Position numbers and translations under genes: made by a program. From Nocardiopsis alborubida (GTDB lineage: Bacteria; Actinomycetota; Actinomycetes; Streptosporangiales; Streptosporangiaceae): a DNA stretch of 61,191 nt. Every line of letters starts with the position of its first letter. The stretch's first letter is position 1. This document shows, in pieces, positions 41,718 to 50,755 of the stretch. The DNA is taken from the NCBI RefSeq assembly GCF_012396365.1, contig NZ_JAAXPG010000041.1, forward strand, positions 1 through 61,191. The letters run 5' to 3'. The notes below the pieces were generated by a model, which was not told where the DNA came from, did no database searches, and saw only the letters and a program-made list of their open reading frames with translations.

Positions 41718-42830
41718 ATGGAGTCGACAACCCCCATGCGCGTCGCCGTGGTCTGCGGCCTGCACCGCCACGCGCGCGGACGCAGCGTGGACGACCTGCT
41801 GGCGGAGGTCCCGGGGTCCGTGGCCGTGCACCACGACCTCGACGGAATCGCCGAGGGGATCGTCCACCGCGTCACCCGTGACCGTTGGGGTCCCGTGGAC
41901 CACAGCCGTGTTCACCTGGACCACCTGTGCGCGTCCTGCACACTGCGCGAGGACCTCGTGCCCGCGCTGCTGCGGCTTGCCGAGCGGGGCGAGCACACCC
42001 TGTGCGTCGTGGAGACCTGGGACGGGGTCGAACCCCGGCAGGTCGCCGAGGTCGTCGCGGCCCGGGAGGAGCTGCGGCTGGCCGCGGTCATCGGGGCGGT
42101 GGACGCCGACCGCCTGCTGCCGGACCTGTCCGGGCACGACGACCTGAGCGACCGGGACCTGGACATCGCGGTGGAGGACGAGCGCACGGTCGCCGAGGTG
42201 CTCGCCCACCAGGTCGAGTACCCGACGGCGGTCGCCGTGCACGGAACCCGCCACCTCGACGAGGCGCGCGCCCTGGTGGAGCACCTCAACCCGGCCGCCG
42301 TGGTCGTCCCCGCGGGCGGCGGGCTGGCGGACCTGACGCACGGCCGGTTCGACCCCGAGGCGGCCGCGCACCGGCTCAACCCGGCCTGGGCGCACTACGC
42401 CGACCGCGCGGACGGCCGGGTGAGCACGGTGACCTGGACCCGCAGGCGCCCCCTGCACCCCGTGCGGCTGCACGAGGCGCTGGAGCTGATCGTGTCCGCG
42501 GGCCTGCGCGGCCGGGGACGGATCTGGCTGGCCAGCCGCCCGGACACGCTGCTGGTGTGGGACGCCTACAACGACGCCCTGCTGTTGGAGAGCGGCGGCC
42601 CCTGGCTGGGCGCGCTGCCCGAGGCCGCGGTGGAGATGGTCTCCGAGACCCGCCGGGTCTCCGCGCTCCTGGACTGGGACCCGGTGCTGGGCGACCGCCG
42701 CCAGCACCTGGCGTTCACGGGTGTGGACCTGGACGCCCGGCGCCTGGTGTCCCTGCTGGACTCGTGCCTGATGACCGAGGACGAGGCGGGGCAGCCGCTG
42801 CGGTCCGACCCCTTCGCCGACGCCCTGTAG
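41718..42830 (+). CDS. mrf: Ribosome-hibernation factor-recruiting CobW-like protein (MRF type)
   Basis: 370 aa, COG0523/CobW fold of the group known from mycobacteria as MRF. The CxxC of LCASCTLREDLV (Cys about 75-78) matches the family's GCxCC-like site, and the C-terminal domain has TRRRPLHPVRLHEALELI and GRGRIWLASRPDTLLVW, as in the mycobacterial protein. The N-terminal P-loop is degenerate (VVCGLHRHARGRSVDDL in place of GxxxxGKT), as in other MRFs. In zinc-starved cells MRF recruits the hibernation factor to zinc-free ribosomes made with the alternative proteins that follow. Start ATG 41718 with AAGGAGG upstream. Controlled by the Zur box. Confidence 0.88.
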   Translation: MESTTPMRVAVVCGLHRHARGRSVDDLLAEVPGSVAVHHDLDGIAEGIVHRVTRDRWGPVDHSRVHLDHLCASCTLREDLVPALLRLAERGEHTLCVVETWDGVEPRQVAEVVAAREELRLAAVIGAVDADRLLPDLSGHDDLSDRDLDIAVEDERTVAEVLAHQVEYPTAVAVHGTRHLDEARALVEHLNPAAVVVPAGGGLADLTHGRFDPEAAAHRLNPAWAHYADRADGRVSTVTWTRRRPLHPVRLHEALELIVSAGLRGRGRIWLASRPDTLLVWDAYNDALLLESGGPWLGALPEAAVEMVSETRRVSALLDWDPVLGDRRQHLAFTGVDLDARRLVSLLDSCLMTEDEAGQPLRSDPFADAL

Positions 42831-42920
42831 GGGGACGGCGCCACGACGGGAGGGCCCTGGACACCCGGGAGCCCGAACGGTCCGCAGAACTGCGGGCCGC
42901 GAACGAGAGGAGGGACGATC

Positions 42921-43157
42921 GTGTCCCGTGTCTGTCAGGTGACCGGGAAGGCTCCGGCCTTCGGAAACTCGGTCTCGCACTCCCACCGGCGCACCAAGCG
43001 CCGGTTCGATCCCAACATCCAGACGAAGAGGTACTGGCTACCCAGTGAAGGACGTTACGTGAGGCTGCGCGTGAGCACCAAGGGGATGAAGGTGATCGAC
43101 GCCCGCGGCATCGAACGGGTGGTCGCCCAGATCCGCGCCCGCGGAGGGAAGGTCTGA
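42921..43157 (+). CDS. rpmB: 50S ribosomal protein L28, zinc-independent paralogue
   Basis: 78 aa. MSRVCQVTGKAPAFGNSVSH and RTKRRFDPNIQTKRY are diagnostic of L28. Only one Cys is present, so the CxxC pair of zinc-binding L28 is missing: this is the C-minus form that replaces the normal protein when zinc is scarce. Start GTG 42921 with GAGGAGGGA upstream. The stop overlaps the following rpsN start by one base (TGATG), so the two are translationally coupled. Confidence 0.95.
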   Translation: MSRVCQVTGKAPAFGNSVSHSHRRTKRRFDPNIQTKRYWLPSEGRYVRLRVSTKGMKVIDARGIERVVAQIRARGGKV

Positions 43158-43462
43158 TGGCCAAGAAGAGCAAGATCGCCCGCGACCAGCAGCGCAGGCG
43201 CGTGGTGGCCCGCTACGCCGAGCGCAGGGCCGAACTCGAGCGGATCATCCGCAGCCCGCACACCGGTGAGGAGGAGCGCGCGGCGGCGGTGGCCGAACTG
43301 AACCGGCAGCCGCGCGACGCCAGCGCCACCCGGCTGCGCAACCGAGACGCCGTGGACGGGCGGCCGCGAGGGTACCTGCGCAGGTTCGGGCTCTCGCGGA
43401 TCCGCTTCCGGGAGATGGCCCACCGTGGCGAGCTGCCCGGGGTGACCAAGTCCAGCTGGTAG
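43157..43462 (+). CDS. rpsN: 30S ribosomal protein S14, zinc-independent paralogue
   Basis: 101 aa, the long S14 form without any Cys (the short zinc form has two CxxC pairs in about 61 aa). It begins AKKSKIARDQQRRRVVARYA and ends RYLRRFGLSRIRFREMAHRG-like into GVTKSSW, the S14 signature. Start ATG 43157, coupled to L28. It is the last gene of the zinc-starvation unit; two hairpins follow. Confidence 0.95.
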   Translation: MAKKSKIARDQQRRRVVARYAERRAELERIIRSPHTGEEERAAAVAELNRQPRDASATRLRNRDAVDGRPRGYLRRFGLSRIRFREMAHRGELPGVTKSSW

Positions 43463-43470
43463 CGCAAGCG

Positions 43471-43528
43471 GGATCCGGTCGCGCGCTCGGCGGTGCGACC
43501 CCCGACGCCCTGCGGCTCGACCGGATCC
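43471..43528. repeat. Inverted repeat flanking the rpsN 3' region
   Basis: GGATCCGGTC at 43471-43480 is repeated inverted as GACCGGATCC at 43519-43528, a perfect ten-base pair across 38 bases. It sits immediately before the hairpin terminator and may form a compound transcript end. Confidence 0.6.
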
Positions 43529-43533
43529 GATGC

Positions 43534-43566
43534 CACGGGCCCCGCGCGGTGCGCGCGGGGCCCGTG
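43534..43566 (+). terminator. Terminator after the L28/S14 unit
   Basis: CACGGGCCCCGCGC (43534-43547) and GCGCGGGGCCCGTG (43553-43566) form a perfect 14-bp stem with a five-base loop, about 70 bp after the rpsN stop. No T tract. Confidence 0.8.
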
Positions 43567-43704
43567 TGCGGTTCGGGTGCGGTTCCGGGTTGCCGCCGGG
43601 CGGCGGCGGTCCGGGGCAGGGGCGCCCCGGATCGGGGGCGGCCCGACTCAGCCGGTCCAGTCCAGCCTGTTCAGTTCAGACGTCCCGGATCGGAGGCGGC
43701 CCGG

Positions 43705-44172
43705 TCAGCGGCGTACGCGGTCGGTGGAGGAGCGGTGGCCGTCATGGCCGGGGACGCCGTGTCCCTGCTCCGGTCCCGTCTGACCGTCGTACATGCCGTT
43801 GCCGTGTCCGCCTGGCCGGTTGGCCTCCTGGAAGGCCTGCTGTGCCTGGTTGTGGCGCTCCCAGAGCACGAAACGCTCGCTCTCGCCGAGCGCCATGGTG
43901 GTCAGCCACACGGCGACGGCGACGTCGTCGGCCAGGCCGAGCAACGGAACGAACAACTCGGGGACGAAGTCGACGGGAGAGAGGATGTAGGCCACCAGCG
44001 CGAGCATTCCGAGCAGCTTGCCGCTGCTCAGCTCGGGGTAGCGTCCGCGCACCTTGGCGCCGATCATCCGCGGGACGGCTCCGGCCCGCTGCCAGACGGA
44101 CATGTCGCTGTCGGTGTTGCGGACGACCTGCCAGGCGGCGGCTCCCGCCGCGGCGCGGTTTGCCTTACGCAT
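43705..44172 (-). CDS. YkvA family (DUF1232) membrane protein
   Basis: 155 aa. A basic N-terminal part (RKANRAAAGAAAWQVVRNTD) precedes the DUF1232 signature: GKLLGMLALVAYILSPVDFVP then LLGLADDVAVAVWLT, with the SPVDFxPE and DDxxV acids typical of this family. One or two hydrophobic segments. A His/Gly-rich polar tail follows. Start ATG 44172 with GAGGAG eight bases upstream. No functional neighbour is visible: it is convergent with the zinc-starvation unit and divergent from the Tad-linked gene. Function of the family is unknown. Confidence 0.87.
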   Translation of the reverse strand: MRKANRAAAGAAAWQVVRNTDSDMSVWQRAGAVPRMIGAKVRGRYPELSSGKLLGMLALVAYILSPVDFVPELFVPLLGLADDVAVAVWLTTMALGESERFVLWERHNQAQQAFQEANRPGGHGNGMYDGQTGPEQGHGVPGHDGHRSSTDRVRR

Positions 44173-44781
44173 CGTTCGGTCTCCTCGGTGAGGACGTGGC
44201 TTCTCAAGATATGACGCGAAGCCTCCCTGTTTCGTTCCCGCGTGGCGCGGGTCCAATCCCGTACGTGACCGGTGCGACACCTCCGCCCGCCGCCCTCTCC
44301 CCCGGACGGAGCGCCCGCATCCCGGGAGGGTTGTCCACAGCCCGCGAAGGGGACTGGTGGGACGGGGAGAGGAAGGGCATCCTTGGAGAAGAAAGGATGA
44401 GAGGCATCAAACGCCACCAGGAGGCATCCCAACCCCCACGGACCAACACAGAACCCATACGACCCGAAAACGGTCGCATACCGATCTGTCCACACGTTGG
44501 CCACATGCGGCCAGTACAAAACACGTCTGCCCAGGAAGGAGGTGGCGCACACGGACACGATCCGATCCCCTTCGGCCAGCGTGGAGCCCGCACCACCCGC
44601 GCCACCGCCGCCGCCCCCTCACGCCCCGACCACTCCGCCACCGCGCACCCCGCATTCCACGGCGACGAACGCGAGACCTCCCGCGCTCCGCCACGCATTC
44701 GTTACGATGCGTCCGAGTGCCACCTTCGCAAAGCCGCTCAGCCGTCTCGCCCCAGCGCGCAGAACCGATGGAGCTTGCCCA
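44173..44781. other. Long intergenic region before the Tad locus
   Basis: About 610 bp. The sequence from 44400 to 44560 is less GC-rich and resembles an untranslated leader. It contains a few purine-rich GGAGG runs and single DnaA-box-like words (TTGTCCACA at 44331), but no supported gene. The promoter of the downstream gene and the Tad operon most likely lies here. Confidence 0.45.
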
Positions 44782-45969
44782 GTGTCCAGAGCCCTACCTC
44801 GGTCGGCGACGACCGTCGCCCTGTTGGCGGACATCCCCAGCACGGGTCACGTGGGTGAGGCCGGGGCCCACCGGTTCGCGATGCGCGGTGAGGGCATCGG
44901 CGAACGCAGTGCAGCGTTCGTCGCCTTCGCCAGGGAGCAGACCGAGGCGGGCCGCAAGGTCGTGGCGCTCTACCCCGCGTGGCAGTCCGCGGACGCCGAG
45001 CGCGCGGTCAACTTCGCCCGCGGCGCGATGCGCACCGACCACATCGCCGGGATCGGCGTCGACCTGTCGCCCCTGGCCCTGTCCCTGGTCGCCGACCAGC
45101 TCGCCTACCTCGCCCCCTACCTGCCGCCGGGGATGGTCGCCGCGCTGTGCGACGAACTGCCCCGGCACCTGCTGGCGGGTGCCTGGCTCAGGAGCGTCTC
45201 CGGCCTGTCCACCATCCCGACCTCGATGCGCCAGCACATGGGCTCCTACGCCCCGTCCGTGTCCTTCCTCGCCTACTGCGCGCCCACCCACCAGGTGGGA
45301 CGCATGCGTGCGTCCGACGTCTCCCGCACGCTGCCCTTCCGGCCCGTGCAGCCGGTCCAGCTGCTGTGCTCCACCCCCGACCCCGGGATCACCGGGATCT
45401 TCGACGACCACCTCCCGCAGGCCATCCAGCCCGTGGCCACCCGTACCCTGCCCGCCCAGCCGCTCGGCCCCCTGTACTGGGGGACCGCCAAGTACGTGGA
45501 GTTCGTGGCGCTGAGCGCCCATCCCCAGGCCCTGGCCTACGCGGCCAGTTCCATCCGCGCCGCCTCCTGCTCCTGGTGCGGCGAACCCATGTCGGCACGC
45601 ACCTGCCCCTTCTGCTCGGCCACCGCCGCGCGGACCCCCGCGCGGCAGACCGCTCCCCGGTCCGGCCCCCGGCCGTCCGGCGGACAGGGTCCCCCTGCTG
45701 CTCCGGATTCCTCCGGAAGAGCCGACGCCCCCCTTTCCGGCGGCGCCACCCGCCCGCCCGGCGGACCCGGCACTCCGGGCTCCCCGGGCAGAACCGCCGC
45801 CCCCTCCCCCGGCAGCACCGCAGGGCCCGGCCCCGGCCAGGCCCCTCCCCCCGTGGAAGGGGGGCGTGTGCCGGGCCCGCCTCCCCCACCGTCCACCGAC
45901 CGACCGGAGGGTCCGCCGTTCGCGGGCCGCGCCCCGCGGCCCGACACGCCCCGGACCTACTCCCGTTAG
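44782..45969 (+). CDS. Unknown protein with C-terminal zinc ribbon, upstream of the Tad operon
   Basis: 395 aa from GTG 44782 (GGAG eight bases upstream); other in-frame starts at 44707 or earlier are possible. No signal peptide or membrane helix. The core has TTVALLADIPSTGHVGEAGA, HIAGIGVDLSPLALSLVADQ, PYLPPGMVAALCDELPRHLL and FVALSAHPQALAYAASS, an alpha/beta or helical domain that I cannot name. CSWCGEP...CPFC near residues 265-280 is a zinc ribbon, and the last 115 residues are Pro/Ser/Gly-rich and disordered. It lies 69 bp upstream of cpaB and may be the first gene of the Tad operon. Confidence 0.7.
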   Translation: MSRALPRSATTVALLADIPSTGHVGEAGAHRFAMRGEGIGERSAAFVAFAREQTEAGRKVVALYPAWQSADAERAVNFARGAMRTDHIAGIGVDLSPLALSLVADQLAYLAPYLPPGMVAALCDELPRHLLAGAWLRSVSGLSTIPTSMRQHMGSYAPSVSFLAYCAPTHQVGRMRASDVSRTLPFRPVQPVQLLCSTPDPGITGIFDDHLPQAIQPVATRTLPAQPLGPLYWGTAKYVEFVALSAHPQALAYAASSIRAASCSWCGEPMSARTCPFCSATAARTPARQTAPRSGPRPSGGQGPPAAPDSSGRADAPLSGGATRPPGGPGTPGSPGRTAAPSPGSTAGPGPGQAPPPVEGGRVPGPPPPPSTDRPEGPPFAGRAPRPDTPRTYSR

Positions 45970-46038
45970 GGACCGGCACCGCGCCCCCGAAGCGAGCGGA
46001 CGGCCCGCGACGACACTGGAAACGGAAAAGCAACCCCT

Positions 46039-46830
46039 ATGAACCCCCGTCAGCGACGCGGCGTCCTGCTCATGGTCGTTGCCGCTATCGGCGCCGTCGC
46101 CGTGTTCGCCTCCGTGTTCACCTACCTCAACAGCCAGCAGGAGCGCCTCGGCGAGTTCGCGACCGTCCTGCGGCTGACCGAGGCCGTGGACGCCTACCAG
46201 CCCATCGGCGAGGAGTCCGTGGAACGGGTCGAGGTGCCCAGCATGTACTTCGACCCGGAGGTCTTCCTCAGCGACCTGTCCGAGGTGGAGACCCCGGCCG
46301 ACCAGCAGCTCGTCGCCGCCTCCCACCTGGAGGCGGGCGTCTACCTCCAGCAGGGCATGGTGCAGCCCCAGCCCACCCTCACCGCCGGAGAGCGGGAGAT
46401 CGCCATCATGGTCAACGCCGAGACCGGTGTGGCCGGCAAGGTGCGGCGCGGGTCGTTCGTGGACATCTACGGCACCTTCCCGGCGCGCGACCACGGCGAG
46501 GCGTGCGCGGTGCGGGTCATCACCGAGGTGGAGGTCCTCGACATCGGTGAGCTGCGCACCCAGGAGGAGGAGGGCGGCGGTGTGGCCGGGGTGGTCCCGG
46601 TGACCTTCCGTCTGGACCCGCAGGCGGCGCTCCAACTCGCCTACGCCGAGGACTTCTCCAGCGGGCTCAGGCTGGCCCTGGTGAGCGCCGACGGCGGCGG
46701 CAGCCCGGAGGAGTCCGAGTTCTGCAGCGGGGACTTCGACGACCTCGTCGACGGAGGAACGGCCGACGAGAGCACGACACCGGACGAGGGCGGGACGGCC
46801 GACGAGCGGCGCGTGCCGCATGGGGGGTAA
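46039..46830 (+). CDS. cpaB: Flp pilus assembly protein CpaB/RcpC (SAF domain)
   Basis: 263 aa. An N-terminal membrane helix (VLLMVVAAIGAVAVFASVFT) is followed by the SAF domain (LRLTEAVDAYQPIGEESVER, LVAASHLEAGVYLQQGMV) and an RcpC domain (REIAIMVNAETGVAGKVRRG, FVDIYGTF). The C-terminal tail is acidic and repetitive (ADESTTPDEGGTADE). In Tad systems CpaB is an envelope component near the secretion channel. Its stop lies four bases before the cpaE start. The preceding gene is 69 bp upstream. Confidence 0.9.
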   Translation: MNPRQRRGVLLMVVAAIGAVAVFASVFTYLNSQQERLGEFATVLRLTEAVDAYQPIGEESVERVEVPSMYFDPEVFLSDLSEVETPADQQLVAASHLEAGVYLQQGMVQPQPTLTAGEREIAIMVNAETGVAGKVRRGSFVDIYGTFPARDHGEACAVRVITEVEVLDIGELRTQEEEGGGVAGVVPVTFRLDPQAALQLAYAEDFSSGLRLALVSADGGGSPEESEFCSGDFDDLVDGGTADESTTPDEGGTADERRVPHGG

Positions 46831-46833
46831 GCG

Positions 46834-48249
46834 TTGAACTTCCGTGTCCTGGCGGGTATGCCGACCTCGGAGTCGGAGATGGTGCTCGCCGCGCGTTTCG
46901 AGGAGCTGGACAGCGCCGCCCTGGTGGCCTCCCGGGCCACCACGACGGCGCTGATCGACGCCGCCGGGGAGTTCCCGGAGATCGACGTGGTCCTCATCCA
47001 CCAGGATCTGGGGCCGGCGCCGGTGTTCGAGGCCATACGCGACCTGTCCCACCGCCATCCGCAGGTGGCGATCCTGCTGGTCTCGCCCACGATGGACCCC
47101 GACACGTTCACCGGCGCCATGGAGGCCGGGGCGCGCGGTGTGATGCCCGACGACTGCGGGATCGCCGAGCTGGAGAGCCGGATCACCAAGGCCGCCGAGT
47201 GGTCGCGAACGCTGCGCCGCCACCTGGAGTCGGCGTCGATGGACCTGCCCGCGTCGGGCGTGCGGGGCCGGGTCGTGGCGATCAGCGGCGCCAAGGGCGG
47301 CGTGGGCACCACCACGTGCGCGGTGCACCTGGCGATGGCCGCGGCCGCCGCCGGGCGGGTGGTGTGCCTGGTCGACCTGGACCTGCAGACCGGCGACCTG
47401 CCGGCGTTCCTCAACCTGCGGCACCGCCGCTCCATCAGCGACCTCGTGGAGGCCGGGGACAACATCACCCCCGGCATGCTCGCGGAGACCCTGTACGTGG
47501 ACCCGCGGGGTCCGCACGTGCTGCTCGCCCCCGAACACGGCGAACGCGGCGAGGACGTCGGCGCCAGCGCCGCCCGGCGGGTGCTGAGCGCACTCCGGTC
47601 CCGGTACGAACTGGTGGTGGTGGACTGCGGGTCCACCATGAACGAGGCCACCGCGATGGCGGTCGAGCTGGCCGACAGCGCGGTCGTCACCGTCACGCCG
47701 GACGTGCCCGCGATGCGCGGCGCCCAGCGGCTGATGAGTATGTGGGAGCGGTTGCAGGTGCGTGCGCACACGGACGTGTACTCGCTGGTCACCCGGCACA
47801 GCCGCAAGAACGAGATCCAGCCCGACTTCCTCCAGCAACTGCTGGGCACCCGGGTGCTGCGCACACCGGTCCCCGCCGCCTACCGCGCGCTGGAGCCCGG
47901 GGAGAACAACGGCGACCCGACCAAGGTGACCGACGAGGGTCTGCGCCGGGCCTTCTCGCGGCTGGCCGCGGAGCTGGACCTGCTGAACCCGCCCGCGCAG
48001 CCCGGTGGCGGCGGGGGTTCGGCCACCCCGCCCGCGGGGCTGGGCGGGTTCGCCTCCCTCTCCGAGCGGCGCGGCACCGGACCGTCCACCCGCGACGTGT
48101 CCGGCTTCCTCAACGCGTCGGGGCCCAACCCGTCGCGCGCGGCGGTCAACGGGCAGGCCTCCGCCCCGCCGCTGGGGCAGCCCTTCGGCGGGCGCCCGGG
48201 TTCCGGTCCGCACGGGGGCGGAGGGGGCCGTGGTGGCTTCGGAAGCTGA
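46834..48249 (+). CDS. cpaE: Tad/Flp localisation ATPase CpaE/TadZ
   Basis: 471 aa. Residues about 1-130 are a degenerate receiver-like domain (IDVVLIHQDLGPAPVFEAIRD, GARGVMPDDCG). The ATPase has the deviant Walker A SGAKGGVGTTTCAVHL near residue 150, VCLVDLDLQTGD, and VVVDCGSTMNEAT. A Gly/Pro-rich tail (PGGGGGSATPPAGLGG and PFGGRPGSGPHGGGGGRGG) ends it. CpaE/TadZ places the apparatus and is a MinD-type ATPase. Start TTG 46834 after GGGGGTAAGCG. The 3' end overlaps the start of the TadE gene by 20 bases. Confidence 0.9.
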   Translation: MNFRVLAGMPTSESEMVLAARFEELDSAALVASRATTTALIDAAGEFPEIDVVLIHQDLGPAPVFEAIRDLSHRHPQVAILLVSPTMDPDTFTGAMEAGARGVMPDDCGIAELESRITKAAEWSRTLRRHLESASMDLPASGVRGRVVAISGAKGGVGTTTCAVHLAMAAAAAGRVVCLVDLDLQTGDLPAFLNLRHRRSISDLVEAGDNITPGMLAETLYVDPRGPHVLLAPEHGERGEDVGASAARRVLSALRSRYELVVVDCGSTMNEATAMAVELADSAVVTVTPDVPAMRGAQRLMSMWERLQVRAHTDVYSLVTRHSRKNEIQPDFLQQLLGTRVLRTPVPAAYRALEPGENNGDPTKVTDEGLRRAFSRLAAELDLLNPPAQPGGGGGSATPPAGLGGFASLSERRGTGPSTRDVSGFLNASGPNPSRAAVNGQASAPPLGQPFGGRPGSGPHGGGGGRGGFGS

Positions 48250-48799
48250 GTCCGGCCTCCGGCGGGGGCCGGGCCGGGGCGAGGGCGCCGCGCGGAACGG
48301 CGTCCCCGCCGGCAGCGCGCCCCGTCGGAGCCCACAGGGCTTACAGGGGCCGCGGGGACCCGGGATCCTGAGGAGTCGCGGGGGCCGGTCGCACTCGCGG
48401 CGCGGCGGTCCGCGGCGGCGCGGTGACCGCGGCGGGGTCATCGTGGAGTTCGCCGCGGCGGTGCCGTTCATGATGCTGGCGCTGGCCCTGGTGTGGCAGG
48501 TGCTGCTGCTCGGCATCACCGCCATGTACGCCTCGCACGGCGCCGCCGAGGCCGCCCGCCAGGCCGCCGTGACCCCCGACGACATGGCGCGCGTGGACGA
48601 GGAGGCCCGCAAGCGCGTACGACCGCCGTGGGACGGCGCGGACGTGATGACCGTGGAGATCGTGGAGCGCGACGGCGCGCGCTACGCCCGGGTGACCATG
48701 GCCATGCCGCTCTTCCTGCCCGGGGCCTCGGGGCCCTGGGACGTCACCGGTGAGGCCCGGGTGGTCACCGAGGTCGAGCCGCGGGGGGTGACACCGTGA
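48230..48799 (+). CDS. tadE: TadE-like pseudopilin/secreted protein 1
   Basis: 189 aa from GTG 48230 (GGAGGGGGCC upstream), overlapping cpaE by 20 bases. After about 65 Arg/Gly-rich residues comes the TadE signature RGGVIVEFAAAVPFMMLALA, a pseudopilin-type segment with the conserved Glu, and a transmembrane helix (LVWQVLLLGITAMYASHGA). The outer domain is ARYARVTMAMPLFLPG and the end EARVVTEVEP. TadE proteins are minor pilins or assembly factors. Its stop overlaps the next start (GTGA). Confidence 0.85.
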   Translation: MVASEAESGLRRGPGRGEGAARNGVPAGSAPRRSPQGLQGPRGPGILRSRGGRSHSRRGGPRRRGDRGGVIVEFAAAVPFMMLALALVWQVLLLGITAMYASHGAAEAARQAAVTPDDMARVDEEARKRVRPPWDGADVMTVEIVERDGARYARVTMAMPLFLPGASGPWDVTGEARVVTEVEPRGVTP

Positions 48800-49242
48800 G
48801 CGCGCGGTCGGGCGGGCGGACCGCTCCGGTCCGCGCCCGCCGGAGCACCGGGGACCGCGGAGCGCGACGCATTCTGCTCGGAGGCCGACCGCGCCGGGAC
48901 GGCGACCGGGGCGGCCCGCTGCTGGAGTTCGCCGCGGTCTTCCCGATCCTGCTCCTGGTCGCGGTCATCGCGATCGAGGCCTTCCTGGCCTTCGTCGCGG
49001 TCGAGCGGCTGGAGTCCGCGGCCCGCGCCGGGGCACGGGTGGCCGGGGCCGAACAGCTGGAGGGCGCGGAGGCCGCCGCCCGCGCGTCGCTGCCGCCGTG
49101 GTTGGACGGGGCGACCGTCACCAGCGGCGTCAACGAGCACGAGGGCTTCTACGTGGAGGTCTCGCACCCGCTGCCGATCGTGTTCTCCGCGTCGGGCTTG
49201 GACCTGACGCTGACCCGGCGCGTGGAGATGCCCGATGTGTGA
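48796..49242 (+). CDS. tadE: TadE/TadF-like pseudopilin 2
   Basis: 148 aa, start GTG 48796 overlapping the preceding stop. A basic leader (RARRSTGDRGARRILLGGRP) precedes RGGPLLEFAAVFPILLLVAV with the conserved Glu and a transmembrane helix, then a short outer domain (WLDGATVTSGVNEHEGFYVE) and a beta end (FSASGLDLTLTRRVEMP). It is a second, shorter copy of the TadE type, probably TadF-like. The gap to cpaF is 135 bp. Confidence 0.83.
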   Translation: MSARSGGRTAPVRARRSTGDRGARRILLGGRPRRDGDRGGPLLEFAAVFPILLLVAVIAIEAFLAFVAVERLESAARAGARVAGAEQLEGAEAAARASLPPWLDGATVTSGVNEHEGFYVEVSHPLPIVFSASGLDLTLTRRVEMPDV

Positions 49243-49377
49243 GGCCGAGGCGGTGCGCCGTGCACGCCGGGGCGTCGCCCCGGCGCCTGAGCGGAACGCA
49301 GCGGAAGTCGTGGCGGGGTGCCGTGCGGCGGGGCGTGTTCCCGCCGCGCCGGCCCCCGGGGGAAGGAGAGCGGGGCC

Positions 49378-50703
49378 ATGGGTCTGAAGGACCGTCTGGA
49401 GGAGGACCGCGCCGTCGAGGGGCGTTCCGAGCGCAGCAGCGTCACGCACTGGCGCAGGCGCCTGCTGGAGGAGATCAACCTGGAGGACCTCACCAGGCTG
49501 ACCCTGGCCCAGCGCCGGGTCCGCCTGGAGAAGGTCGTGGGGCACATCCTCACCCGCGAGGGCCCGGTGCTCTCCGACCGGGAGCGTTCGGCGCTCATCC
49601 GCCGGGTCGTGGACGAGGCCCTGGGGCTGGGCGTGCTGGAACCGCTGCTGGCCGACGAGACCGTCACCGAGATCATGGTGAACGGCCCCGACAACGTGTT
49701 CATCGAGCGCGGCGGCCGGATGCAGCGGGTGGACGCCACCTTCAACGGCGAGGAGCAGCTCTACCAGACCATCGACCGCATCGTGTCGCTGGTCAACCGC
49801 CGCGTGGACGAGTCCTCGCCCATGGTGGACGCGCGGCTGCCCACCGGTGAGCGCGTCAACGTGATCATCCCGCCCCTGTCGCTGTCGGGCCCGGTGCTGA
49901 CCATCCGCCGCTTCCCCAAGCCCTACCCCATCGACGAACTGGTGCGGATGGGAAGCCTGGACTCGCCGACCGGCATCCTGCTGGCGGCGATGGTGCGGGC
50001 CCGCTTCAACATCGTGGTGTCCGGCGGTACCGGTACCGGAAAGACGACCTTCCTCAACGCGATGTCGGCGTTCGTGCCCTCAGACGAGCGCATCGTCACC
50101 ATCGAGGACTCGGCCGAGCTCCAGCTGATGCAGGACCACGTGGTGCGCCTGGAGTCCAGACCGCCCAACATCGAGGGCCGGGGCGAGATCGCCATCCGCG
50201 ACCTGGTGCGCAACGCGCTGCGGATGCGTCCGGACCGCATCATCGTCGGCGAGGTACGCGGTTCGGAGACCATCGACATGCTCCAGGCCATGAACACCGG
50301 CCACGACGGCTCGCTGGTGACCGTGCACGCCAACTCGGCGGACGACGCCATCCACCGGTTGCAGACCCTGGCCACCCTGAGCGACGTCAACGTGCCCTAC
50401 GAGGCGATCCGCGACCAGATCAACAACGCGGTGGACGCCATCGTGCACCTGGGCCGGTGGCCGGACGGGTCGCGGCGGGTCAACGAGATCGCGGTGGTCT
50501 CCTCACGGCGGCGCGAGGAGTTCCGGCTGGACCCGGTGATGCAGTTCTCCGCGCTGCCCATGGGCCCCAACCGGGCCGTGGAGGGCGAGTTCCGGCACTT
50601 CCCGCTGCCCCGGCACATCGCCGGGCGGATCTACCACGTGGGCGAGGCCATTCCGGCGGCCTTCGGGGTGGTCACCGAAGAACGCCCCCGGAACGGCTGG
50701 TGA
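49378..50703 (+). CDS. cpaF: Tad/Flp pilus secretion ATPase CpaF/TadA
   Basis: 441 aa. Residues about 20-150 are the N-terminal domain (LGVLEPLLADETVTEIMVNG, VFIERGGRM), followed by the ATPase: SGGTGTGKTTFLNAM as Walker A, the ASP box VTIEDSAELQL, RMRPDRIIVGEVRG as Walker B and GHDGSLVTVHANS as the His box. It powers assembly or secretion through TadB/TadC. Start ATG 49378 with GGAAGGAGAG upstream. 135 bp separate it from the second TadE; 52 bp separate it from tadB. Confidence 0.95.
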   Translation: MGLKDRLEEDRAVEGRSERSSVTHWRRRLLEEINLEDLTRLTLAQRRVRLEKVVGHILTREGPVLSDRERSALIRRVVDEALGLGVLEPLLADETVTEIMVNGPDNVFIERGGRMQRVDATFNGEEQLYQTIDRIVSLVNRRVDESSPMVDARLPTGERVNVIIPPLSLSGPVLTIRRFPKPYPIDELVRMGSLDSPTGILLAAMVRARFNIVVSGGTGTGKTTFLNAMSAFVPSDERIVTIEDSAELQLMQDHVVRLESRPPNIEGRGEIAIRDLVRNALRMRPDRIIVGEVRGSETIDMLQAMNTGHDGSLVTVHANSADDAIHRLQTLATLSDVNVPYEAIRDQINNAVDAIVHLGRWPDGSRRVNEIAVVSSRRREEFRLDPVMQFSALPMGPNRAVEGEFRHFPLPRHIAGRIYHVGEAIPAAFGVVTEERPRNGW

Positions 50704-50755
50704 GGCCCTCCCCCGCGCCCCGGCGGGCGCGTCCCCCGATCGGAATGGAGCTCCG

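Noticed and set aside
44331..44500. TTGTCCACA and a second TGTCCACA-like word, resembling DnaA boxes and a replication origin.
   Set aside because: Only two words about 155 bp apart, no dnaA, dnaN or rpmH nearby, and no AT-rich unwinding element.
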